Below, piece after piece: positions 1 to 6,069 of a stretch of 14,070 bases of DNA. The stretch spans positions 1-14,070 of the forward strand of contig JACREA010000065.1 in the NCBI GenBank assembly GCA_016218465.1. The letters run 5' to 3'. Under the pieces are notes generated by a model that saw only the letters and a program-made list of their open reading frames with translations, did not search any database and was not told where the DNA came from. The DNA comes from Nitrosomonadales bacterium (GTDB taxonomy: Bacteria; Pseudomonadota; Gammaproteobacteria; Burkholderiales; Gallionellaceae). Position 1 is the stretch's first letter. Each line of letters begins with the position of its first letter. The position numbers were made by a program, and so were the translations under genes.

Positions 1-2
1 CG

Positions 3-269
3 CGCCAAGTGGTACAGGGTTTGTGGTTGACCGGCTTTTAAGTGACCGGCGATGCGGCGCAGATCAGCCTTAGTGGCGGTGTGCTGGAGCCTGAATTGCT
101 GCCGGTCTACATTAAGCGGTTGGCCAATGAGCAAGCCATGCAGGGCAAATCTTTTTCTGCTTTGCAGATGCAGCAAACCAAAACCGAGCCGGGCAAGGAG
201 AGCAAAACTGCTGCGCGCTATGTTGAATTCACGATATATTCGACGCCTGATGCCGAGGTCAAGAAATGA
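3..269 (+). pseudogene. C-terminal part of a PilN/MshI-like pilus protein, interrupted by in-frame TAA
   Basis: This is the 3' end of a gene that begins before the window. Reading from base 3, the peptide ends in GLWLTGF, meets TAA at 39-41, and continues in the same frame with VTGDAAQISLSG and then a segment ending at the TGA at 267-269. The W-L-T-G-F motif before the stop and the L-x-G...PELLPVYIKRL pattern after it together resemble the continuous C-terminal domain of PilN-like (MshI-associated) inner-membrane pilus assembly proteins. No frameshift is needed, only a change of one codon (for example CAA to TAA). The ORF after the stop could restart at GTG 42 and give 75 residues, but I see no ribosome binding site for it. 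Position directly before mshJ fits the PilN slot of an MSHA operon. It could be a true nonsense mutation, a sequencing error, or two separate ORFs; I favour one interrupted gene. Confidence 0.6.
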
Positions 270-976
270 GACGCTACTGGGAGCTGGCGCGCAACAAGAT
301 AGACGATTTGTCGTTGCGCGAACGCGCGATGATTTTTGCCGCTGCTGCGATTATGGTGGTTTCGCTGATCAATTCGATGTTGCTGGACCCTCTTTTGGCA
401 AAGCAGAAAGTTTTGTCCGCGCAAGTGATACAACAACAGGAGAAAATGAAGGAGCTGCAGGCGGCGATGCAATCGCTTTTGCAGGCCAAGCGCGACGACG
501 AATCTTCTCCGTTGCGGATGCGTGCCGCGCAACTCAAACAGCAAATGCAAGAACTGGACGGTTACTTGCAGAACCGTCGCAGCCGTCTGGTAGAGCCAAA
601 CAAGATAGCTGACCTGCTGAAGCAAGTGCTAAGCAAGAATGGCGGGCTGCAACTGGTTGCGCTGAAGACCCTGCCGGTAAGCCTGCTGATCGAGAAGCCG
701 CAGACGGATAATGGCGCGGAACAACCTGTGGCGGCAATGCATGCCACAGAAATACAAAAGCAGATCGGCGCACAAAAACAAATCTTCAAACATGGCGTGC
801 AAATCAGCGTACGTGGCGGTTACTTGGAGTTGCTGCGCTATGTTACCGCGCTGGAGAGGATGCCCGCACAAATGATCTGGGGAGAGGTGAGTCTGAACGT
901 GGAACAATATCCCTATTCGGTGTTGACCCTGACCTTGTACACTCTGAGTCTGGATAAAACATGGCTGTCAGTATGA
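266..976 (+). CDS. mshJ: MSHA biogenesis protein MshJ (PilO-like)
   Basis: The 236-residue product has a short cytoplasmic N-terminus, one membrane segment (about residues 21-41) and a long charged, glutamine-rich, probably coiled-coil stretch (about 45-105). A C-terminal alpha/beta domain follows and ends in LTLYTLSLDKTWLSV. This layout is that of PilO/GspM-type proteins, which form the inner-membrane alignment platform of type IV pili together with a PilN partner. The MSHA version is MshJ. The start ATG overlaps the stop of the preceding PilN-like ORF (ATGA) and has GAGG at 255-258, seven bases upstream, so coupled translation is likely. Its place between a PilN-like gene and mshK/mshL supports the name. 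The family is poorly conserved, so the call rests on topology and context more than on a catalytic motif. Confidence 0.85.
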   Translation: MRRYWELARNKIDDLSLRERAMIFAAAAIMVVSLINSMLLDPLLAKQKVLSAQVIQQQEKMKELQAAMQSLLQAKRDDESSPLRMRAAQLKQQMQELDGYLQNRRSRLVEPNKIADLLKQVLSKNGGLQLVALKTLPVSLLIEKPQTDNGAEQPVAAMHATEIQKQIGAQKQIFKHGVQISVRGGYLELLRYVTALERMPAQMIWGEVSLNVEQYPYSVLTLTLYTLSLDKTWLSV

Positions 977-1431
977 TCAGAGGACTGAGGGTTGGCGCGG
1001 CTTCGCCGCGACTGTTTGTTAGAGCCACGGCTTTCTGTCTTCTATCCTCTGTCCTCTGTCTTCTGAATGCTGAAGAACTGCCCGATCCGACCCGGCCCCC
1101 GGCCAGCCTTGCCACGCTTGGTGCCGCGCCCGGACATGGCGCAACCGGGAGCCAGCCATCGGGTTTGCAATCCACCATTATTTCCGGATCGCGCCGCGCC
1201 GCGATCATCGACGGTAAAACCGTCGAACTGGGGGCAAAGCATGGCAACGCCCGGTTGATCGAAGTGAACGAAGGCAGCGTGGTCTTGCGCGGCGAGCAGA
1301 CACGGAGAGTATTAACGCTGTTTCCGGATGTGAAGATGACGCAGAGAGAAATCAAAGATGTATCACCAGAAAGCGTGGTACAGCCTGAAACACAAAAGGC
1401 GAATCAAATGATGCATGAGGAGAAAAAATGA
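973..1431 (+). CDS. mshK: MSHA biogenesis protein MshK, with repeat-derived signal region
   Basis: A 152-residue exported or membrane-anchored protein. After an arginine-containing N-terminus there is a hydrophobic core (about residues 20-31, FCLLSSVLCLL), then the motif DPTRPP (38-43) typical of MshK. A small beta-rich domain follows (about 66-118: STIISGSRRAAIIDGKTVELG... VVLRGEQTRRV) like the PulC/PilP-type domains that contact secretins. I prefer ATG 973, which overlaps the mshJ stop as ATGA; ATG 961, four codons earlier, is also possible. No strong ribosome binding site is visible for either. The first 33 or so residues are encoded by a hairpin plus a CT-rich repeat rather than an ordinary signal sequence (see the repeat entries). 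MshK is thought to assist the secretin MshL, encoded immediately downstream. Confidence 0.8.
   Translation: MIRGLRVGAASPRLFVRATAFCLLSSVLCLLNAEELPDPTRPPASLATLGAAPGHGATGSQPSGLQSTIISGSRRAAIIDGKTVELGAKHGNARLIEVNEGSVVLRGEQTRRVLTLFPDVKMTQREIKDVSPESVVQPETQKANQMMHEEKK
981..1065 (+). repeat. Hairpin plus CT-rich repeat encoding the MshK N-terminus
   Basis: Three elements lie in a row. AGGACTGAGG (981-990) matches nine of ten bases with AGGACTAAGG (5225-5234) in the mshN/comF terminator. A GC-rich palindrome at 996-1010 has 6-bp arms CGCGGC/GCCGCG around TTC. A pyrimidine-rich run at 1032-1065 is built of TCTGTC/CTCTGTC words. The first 22 bases of the run (1032-1053) match 1440-1461 at the mshL start with one mismatch. 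The run is read as the hydrophobic core of the MshK signal peptide. The resemblance to dispersed intergenic repeats is judged by eye. Confidence 0.6.
1417..1422 (+). promoter_or_regulatory. Strong ribosome binding site of mshL
   Basis: GAGGAG, five A residues, then ATG at 1428. It is the best Shine-Dalgarno match in the msh part of the window. It fixes the mshL start inside the end of mshK (ATGA overlap at 1428-1431) and suggests that the abundant secretin is translated more strongly than its neighbours. Confidence 0.75.
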
Positions 1432-3110
1432 GAATCCTGTTTCTGTCTTCTATCTTCTGTCTACTGTCCTCTGTATTGGCAGGCTGTTCAACACCAAGTA
1501 GACCCGGTGTAACGGCTGATGCCATTCAGCGCGAGATGGACGCTGCGGCGCAAGCCAGTGCACAACCGGGCAAGGCTGATACGGTGAGCGATGCGCTGCT
1601 GCCGCCGCTGGCTGTCGCTATGCCCAAGGTGGGGAATAAGCCTCTCGATACCAGGTTCGATTTGGCGGTGAACAGCACGTCAGTCAATCAGGTGTTTACG
1701 GCCATCGTCTCTGGCACACGCTACAGCGTGCTGCTGCACCCTGATGTCGTCGGCAGCATTACGCTGAATCTGAAAGATGTAACGGTGTTCGAGGCTCTGG
1801 AAGCGATACGCGAAATGTATGGCTACGATTACAAGGTGGATGGCACACGCATCTACATTCTTCCGCTGACAATGCAAACGCGGATTTTCCAGGTGAATTA
1901 TCTGACCGGGTTGCGATCGGGCACTTCTTCATTGCGCGTTACATCCGGCTCGGTATCGGATGCCCAGCATGGTGCAACGCCAGGCACGGCCACCACCACC
2001 ACGACTACCAGTACAACCTCGCGCAGTCTGGACAGCAGCAAAGTAAGCATGACCAGCAGCGCGGATTTTTGGGATGAATTAAGTAAATCGCTGCAAGCGA
2101 TTGTCGGCAATGAAAAGGGACGCAGTGTGGTAGTAAGTCCGATGTCAGGCGTGATCGTGGTGCGCGCCATGCCTGATGAGTTGAAGAACGTCACGGCTTA
2201 TCTAAAGGCATCGCAGATTTCCATCGAACGGCAGGTGATACTGGAAGCCAAGATCGTCGAAGTTCAATTGAGCGATAGTTTCCAGTCCGGGGTGAATTGG
2301 GGCGCGTTCAAGAATAATCCGAACAGCCATATATCTGCCGGGCAATTATCACCCGGCGCCAGTCTAGCTACAACGGGCTCGGTTACCAACAGAGCGCTTA
2401 CTGCCATCCCCGGCGCAACCTTGGCGGCTGCCGCAGGTCAGGCCGCCAGTTCTTTGTTCGGTTTGGCGTTTCAGACCAGTAATTTTGCGGCGCTGCTGAG
2501 TTTCCTTGAGTCGCAGGGCGATGTGCATGTGTTGTCCAGCCCACGCATCGCCACGCTGAATAACCAGAAAGCGGTGCTCAAGGTCGGGACGGACGAGTTT
2601 TTTGTGACCAATGTTTCCAGTACCACCACCACCGGAACAGCAACCACGACCACACCTACCGTGACGCTGCAACCGTTCTTTTCCGGTATCGCTTTGGATG
2701 TGACGCCGCGCATAGATCAGAACAACGAAATTATTTTACACATACACCCTTCGGTGAGCCTGGTTAGCACAGTTAACAAAACCGTGGATCTTGGCGCCGG
2801 CGCCAGCGGCGTGTTGAATTTACCGCTGGCCTCCAGCTCAATTTCGGAGACCGATAGCATTGTCCGTGCAAAAGACGGGCAAATAGTGGCGATAGGTGGG
2901 TTGATGCGCCAGGCGACCTATGATGACCGTTCAGGTTTGCCGGGTTTGCCCAAGTCGGTATTTGGGCAAACCAGCCAGCGCAGCGAGAAACGCGAGCTGG
3001 TTATTCTTTTAAAACCAACCGTCATAAATAATGACAAGGATTGGTCGCAAGACATTACGCAAAGCCGCGATCGCCTCGGCAACATGAACGGGCAGGGAAC
3101 AAAGCGTTGA
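1428..3110 (+). CDS. mshL: MSHA biogenesis secretin MshL (outer-membrane lipoprotein)
   Basis: The 560-residue secretin forms the outer-membrane pore for the MSHA pilus. A lipoprotein signal ends in LAGC with Cys20. A secretin N-terminal (STN-like) domain spans about residues 75-160, followed by a Thr/Ser-rich linker (about 185-205) and an N1-type domain (about 212-262). The secretin core runs from about 267 (RQVILEAKIVEVQLSD) through the conserved SQGDVHVLSSPRIATLNNQKA (about 362-382), IALDVTPRI, DSIVRAKDGQIVAIGGLMR (about 476-494) and the terminal strand RELVILLKPTVI. A second Thr-rich patch (about 397-411) lies in the beta domain. Start: ATG 1428 with a strong ribosome binding site. The gene is one base upstream of mshM. 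The signal-peptide core is encoded by the same CT-rich sequence found at the start of mshK. Family assignment is secure; MshL rather than another secretin follows from the neighbours. Confidence 0.95.
   Translation: MRILFLSSIFCLLSSVLAGCSTPSRPGVTADAIQREMDAAAQASAQPGKADTVSDALLPPLAVAMPKVGNKPLDTRFDLAVNSTSVNQVFTAIVSGTRYSVLLHPDVVGSITLNLKDVTVFEALEAIREMYGYDYKVDGTRIYILPLTMQTRIFQVNYLTGLRSGTSSLRVTSGSVSDAQHGATPGTATTTTTTSTTSRSLDSSKVSMTSSADFWDELSKSLQAIVGNEKGRSVVVSPMSGVIVVRAMPDELKNVTAYLKASQISIERQVILEAKIVEVQLSDSFQSGVNWGAFKNNPNSHISAGQLSPGASLATTGSVTNRALTAIPGATLAAAAGQAASSLFGLAFQTSNFAALLSFLESQGDVHVLSSPRIATLNNQKAVLKVGTDEFFVTNVSSTTTTGTATTTTPTVTLQPFFSGIALDVTPRIDQNNEIILHIHPSVSLVSTVNKTVDLGAGASGVLNLPLASSSISETDSIVRAKDGQIVAIGGLMRQATYDDRSGLPGLPKSVFGQTSQRSEKRELVILLKPTVINNDKDWSQDITQSRDRLGNMNGQGTKR
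1440..1473 (+). repeat. CT-rich repeat encoding the MshL signal peptide core
   Basis: The first 22 bases match 1032-1053 in mshK with one mismatch, and the next 12 share 9 bases. Here it is read one base out of phase relative to mshK, giving FLSSIFCLLSSVL instead of FCLLSSVLCLL. Both readings are hydrophobic. This copy provides the h-region ahead of the LAGC lipobox. Confidence 0.65.
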
Positions 3111-3111
3111 T

Positions 3112-4068
3112 ATGTACATCCGCCACTTTGGCCTGCGCGAACTACCCTTTGGCCTGACTCCTGATACCAGCTTTTTTTTCGCCTGCTCAAGTTATCAGGA
3201 GGCGCTCAATACTTTGCTGGTGTCGGCGCGCAACGGCGAAGGATTTATCAAGATTACCGGTGAGGTAGGCAATGGCAAAACCTTGCTGTGCCGCAAATTT
3301 CTCTCCACGCTGAATCAGGGGCGGCAATCCGGCAATCCGATCGGCACACAGGATCAGGCTACCGATGTACCTTCGGTGCAGCGATTCATTACTGCTTACA
3401 TTCCCAATCCCTACCTCGAACCGCGCAGCTTGTTGCTGGCGCTGGCGGAAGAGTTCCGCGTGACGCTGGAGAAAGATGTCGATCAACACATGATGTTGAA
3501 GGGCTTGACGCGAGCGCTGCTTGACTGTGCGCGCAACGGCCAGCGTGCGCTTGTATGCCTGGATGAGGCGCAGGCGATGCCGCTGGAAAGCCTCGAGGTG
3601 TTGCGCCTGTTGACCAACCTCGAAACCGAAAAGCGCAAGTTGCTGCAAGTGGTGTTGTTTGGCCAGCCGGAATTGGATGAACGCCTGCGGCACAACTCGA
3701 TCCGCCAGTTGCGCCAGCGCATCAGTTTTCAATATGACCTGCAAGGGCTGAGCAAGGATGAACTGGAACGCTACTTGCGCCATCGTCTGGTAGTTGCGGG
3801 GTTTTCCGGCGAAACTCTGTTCAGCAAAAATGCGGTGGGCAAGTTGCACCGTATTACCGGCGGCACGCCAAGGCTGGTCAACATCGTGGCGCACAAGGCA
3901 ATGATGCTGGTATTCAGCGAGGGGCGGCATCAGGTGTTGTCCAGACATATTCGTGATGCGGCAGCCGACACGCCGGAAGTGCGCCGTGATTGGTTGCCCT
4001 TGACGCTGGCATTGTCCGGCGTAACGGCAATCGTCTTGTTTGGAATCGCGTGGATGGCATTGCAATGA
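3112..4068 (+). CDS. mshM: MSHA biogenesis ATPase MshM (ExeA/GspA-type AAA protein)
   Basis: A 318-residue AAA ATPase of the ExeA family. It opens with YIRHFGLRELPFGLTPDTSFFF, the typical ExeA/MshM N-terminus. Walker A is GEVGNGKT (residues 50-57) and Walker B is ALVCLDEAQ (about 146-154). A sensor-like GQPELDERL lies at about 184-192, and GGTPRLVN at about 250-257. A C-terminal hydrophobic segment (about 295-317) probably anchors it in the inner membrane. The role, by analogy with ExeA, is ATP-dependent assembly or localisation of the secretin through peptidoglycan. It starts one base after the mshL stop; the nearest purine-rich site (AGGGA, 3094-3098) is rather far. The linker at about 68-91 (Gly/Gln/Asn/Asp-rich) seems longer than usual for the family, a judgement from memory. 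Confidence 0.9.
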   Translation: MYIRHFGLRELPFGLTPDTSFFFACSSYQEALNTLLVSARNGEGFIKITGEVGNGKTLLCRKFLSTLNQGRQSGNPIGTQDQATDVPSVQRFITAYIPNPYLEPRSLLLALAEEFRVTLEKDVDQHMMLKGLTRALLDCARNGQRALVCLDEAQAMPLESLEVLRLLTNLETEKRKLLQVVLFGQPELDERLRHNSIRQLRQRISFQYDLQGLSKDELERYLRHRLVVAGFSGETLFSKNAVGKLHRITGGTPRLVNIVAHKAMMLVFSEGRHQVLSRHIRDAAADTPEVRRDWLPLTLALSGVTAIVLFGIAWMALQ

Positions 4069-5219
4069 GCGTCATCAATCAGGTGCTTAACCAGTTGGAA
4101 CGGCGCGGGGCGCACACCGCTGCAGAACAGCCCATGGTGCGCGCAGTTCTGCATACCAGGCGCAATTTCACCATGCCATTGCTGTTGATCGCATTGGCTC
4201 TGATAGCCGGGATCGCCGCATGGCAATGGGTATCGTCGTACAAGCCGGCTGTTATGGCGGTGAGCGTTGCGCAAAAGGCAGATAGCTCTCCAAGTTCTTA
4301 TGAACTTGAGAAATTGATACCGCAGAAGCAATCTGACGCGGCGGCAGCTGCGCTTGGCGATTTGGCAGGCGATCCGCCGGATGAACCTCCTGCGCCAGCC
4401 TCGCGACTGAGCTTTGAATTGAGTTCGCTGCCACTCCCTTCAACCCTTCGACATGACTCGGGACAGGCCGCTTCGATAGGCTCAGGACAGGTATTGAATA
4501 GTAGTAGCAACAGCAACCCTGCTGCAAATCCAGTTCCCGCCGGCAAGCTTGGAACAGGCAAACCGGTGTTGCCACCCAACCAAATACCGGCAACCACAGC
4601 AAAAATCGCCGCTCAAGCTGCAGCCGATGCTGTGCCGATGAAGCAAGTCAGTTCTTCGCAACGGGCCGATGCGGAATTTCGCCTAGCGACCGTGTTGACG
4701 CAGCAGGGGCAAATCGCCGATGCAATAGCGGGATACGAGGCGGCATTGCGTTTGGATGCCAGCCATGAGGCTGCACGGCAGGCGCTGGTTGCCTTGCTGC
4801 TGGAAGAAAAACGCAATGCGGATGCCGAAAAGGTGTTACTGGAGGGGTTGAACAACAAACCAGAGCAGACTGGATTCACCATGCTGCTAGCGCGTTTGCA
4901 GGTGGAACGCGGCGCGCTTGATCAGGCAATCGCGACACTGGAAAAATCTCTGCCGTTTGCCGAAACTCAAGCCGATTACCGGGCATTTCTGGCGGCATTG
5001 TTGCAACGCCAGAATCGCAACGAGGAGGCGATTGCGCATTATCAGATCGTGTTGCAGCACGCCCCGGACAATGGTGTCTGGCTAATGGGCTATGGCATTT
5101 CCTTGCAAGCCTTGCAGCGCAACGCAGAAGCAAAAGTTGCATTCAAACGCGCTCTCGATACACAAACGCTCAGCCCGGAATTGCAGGCGTTCGTTCAGGC
5201 GAAAATCAAAGGGCTTTGA
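4065..5219 (+). CDS. mshN: MSHA biogenesis TPR protein MshN
   Basis: The 384-residue product has the conserved MshN start MSVINQVLNQLERRG, one membrane anchor (about residues 37-56) and a long low-complexity periplasmic linker (about 57-195). About five tetratricopeptide-like helical repeats follow (about 201-370; for example FRLATVLTQQGQIADAIAGY and ALLQRQNRNEEAIAHYQIVL). It is a scaffold protein of the MSHA apparatus. I chose ATG 4065, overlapping the mshM stop as ATGA, rather than the in-frame ATG at 3990, because the family motif begins here. Residues about 128-142 in the linker are encoded by two degenerate copies of a TTCGA...ACAGG repeat (see separate entry). It is the last msh gene here; a stem-loop follows at once. 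Confidence 0.87.
   Translation: MSVINQVLNQLERRGAHTAAEQPMVRAVLHTRRNFTMPLLLIALALIAGIAAWQWVSSYKPAVMAVSVAQKADSSPSSYELEKLIPQKQSDAAAAALGDLAGDPPDEPPAPASRLSFELSSLPLPSTLRHDSGQAASIGSGQVLNSSSNSNPAANPVPAGKLGTGKPVLPPNQIPATTAKIAAQAAADAVPMKQVSSSQRADAEFRLATVLTQQGQIADAIAGYEAALRLDASHEAARQALVALLLEEKRNADAEKVLLEGLNNKPEQTGFTMLLARLQVERGALDQAIATLEKSLPFAETQADYRAFLAALLQRQNRNEEAIAHYQIVLQHAPDNGVWLMGYGISLQALQRNAEAKVAFKRALDTQTLSPELQAFVQAKIKGL
4446..4491 (+). repeat. Two degenerate TTCGA...GGACAGG repeat units inside mshN
   Basis: Unit 1 (4446-4467) begins CTTCGACATG and ends CGGGACAGG. Unit 2 (4471-4491) begins CTTCGATAGG and ends CAGGACAGG. On the - strand they read CCTGTCCTGAGCCTATCGAAG, which I recognise by eye as the class of CCTGAGC-x-TGTCGAAGG dispersed repeats common between genes in many proteobacteria. 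Here they lie in frame in the unstructured linker of MshN (about residues 128-142). Assignment to a repeat family needs a genome-wide count. Confidence 0.6.
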
Positions 5220-5224
5220 AAAAC

Positions 5225-5276
5225 AGGACTAAGGGCTGAGTGCTGAGGACTCAGTCCTTAGTCCTCAGCACTTTGT
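5225..5276. terminator. Stem-loop between convergent mshN and comF, with two alternative stems
   Basis: Two mutually exclusive stems can form. Stem 1 pairs 5225-5240 with 5250-5265 (15 of 16 positions complementary, 9-base loop). Stem 2 pairs AGTGCTGAGGACT (5239-5251) with AGTCCTCAGCACT (5260-5272), a perfect 13-bp stem with an 8-base loop, followed on the + strand by a T-rich stretch (TTTGTTTTC). It starts six bases after the mshN stop and would also act on comF from the other side. It therefore looks like a bidirectional terminator made from a repeat-like element. It carries the comF stop codon. Confidence 0.65.
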
Positions 5277-6021
5277 TTTCCGAACGCGGTAATGTTCTTG
5301 CTACCACCCAAGTGCTGATATTCTTAGCGCCACGCTTTTGCACCGCCTCGGCAAGCGCGTTCAGGCTGGCCCCGGTAGTCATTACATCATCCACCAGCGC
5401 CACCCGCTTGCCGGCCATATCCACATCGCAGCGAAATGCATTTTGCACGTTTTTCCTGCGTTCCTTCCACGGCAATGCCGATTGCGGCGGAGTGTCGCGT
5501 ACCCGCTGGCAGGCGCTGGACAACAGTTCAATATCCAGCTTGCGGGCTAAAGTTGCGGCGAGCAACAGCGATTGATTGAAGCCGCGCTCGCGGAGTTTGG
5601 CAGGATGCAGCGGCATCGGAATAATGCAATCCGGCAAATCGCTTTGATCGACTCTTAGCGCCAGTTTTTCGGCAAACGCATTTGCGAGGGCGAGTTGTTC
5701 GCCGTACTTCATCGCCTGAACCAGTTTGTCGAGCGGAAAGGAATAACTGAACGAGGTTGTGGTGCGGGTGAACAACGGCGTATCTTTAAGGCAGTGTCCG
5801 CATACTTCGCCCAAGGATGTTGGCAATGCACAAACCGGGCAATGGGGTGCGCAAAAATAGGGCAGGGTTGTGTCGCAGGCATCGCACCACATGCCGTCAT
5901 GGCTCATGCTGCCGCACAGGACGCAAGGTTGCGCAGGCAAAAACTGCTTAATTATTGCGCCGATGTTCAGAAAACGGTTGCGAATAATTGACAAATGAAC
6001 GCCCTTTCCGGGATGATGCAC
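5251..6021 (-). CDS. comF: ComF family phosphoribosyltransferase-like protein
   Basis: A 256-residue ComF/GntX-type protein. An N-terminal zinc-ribbon-like region carries paired cysteines (C33/C36, C46/C49, C61/C64, C74/C77). The phosphoribosyltransferase fold follows, with the PRPP-binding loop VALVDDVMTTGAS (about residues 207-219) and the conserved PMPLHPAKLRERGFNQS (about 135-151). ComF proteins are linked to uptake or processing of transforming DNA; the exact reaction is unknown. The start is GTG at 6021, with GGGA (bases 6026-6029, - strand) four bases upstream. A later start is possible, since the core begins near residue 28. The last six residues (VLRTKD) and the stop are encoded by the right arm of the stem-loop repeat at 5250-5272, so the C-terminus seems to be repeat-derived. 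It is divergent from bioB and convergent with mshN. Confidence 0.9.
   Translation of the reverse strand: MHHPGKGVHLSIIRNRFLNIGAIIKQFLPAQPCVLCGSMSHDGMWCDACDTTLPYFCAPHCPVCALPTSLGEVCGHCLKDTPLFTRTTTSFSYSFPLDKLVQAMKYGEQLALANAFAEKLALRVDQSDLPDCIIPMPLHPAKLRERGFNQSLLLAATLARKLDIELLSSACQRVRDTPPQSALPWKERRKNVQNAFRCDVDMAGKRVALVDDVMTTGASLNALAEAVQKRGAKNISTWVVARTLPRSENKVLRTKD
5988..6017 (+). promoter_or_regulatory. Candidate sigma70 promoter for the bio operon
   Basis: A perfect -35 hexamer TTGACA (5988-5993) lies 18 bases before GATGAT (6012-6017), which matches four of six positions of TATAAT. It is inside the 5' end of comF, about 53 bases before the bioB ATG, and would give a leader of roughly 45 bases. 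I saw no convincing palindromic BirA-type operator. Prediction by eye only. Confidence 0.35.
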
Positions 6022-6035
6022 AGTGTCCCATTTTA

Positions 6036-6063
6036 ATCATACCCGCCATTCATACCCAGTAAA
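6036..6063 (-). promoter_or_regulatory. Candidate promoter for comF
   Basis: On the - strand TTTACT (6058-6063) and TATGAT (6036-6041, five of six matches to TATAAT) are 16 bases apart. Transcription would begin only about 7-8 bases before the comF GTG, giving a very short leader. Low certainty. Confidence 0.28.
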
Positions 6064-6069
6064 ACTTCG

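Noticed and set aside
3187..4065. Long - strand open frame opposite mshM (292 codons)
   Set aside because: MshM has clear Walker motifs on the + strand. The antisense product is Gln/His/Arg-rich with no domain and no ribosome binding site that I could see.
5988..6069. BirA-type biotin operator upstream of bioB
   Set aside because: I looked for a long dyad of the BirA class around the candidate promoter and saw none convincing. Regulation of the cluster cannot be stated from sequence.
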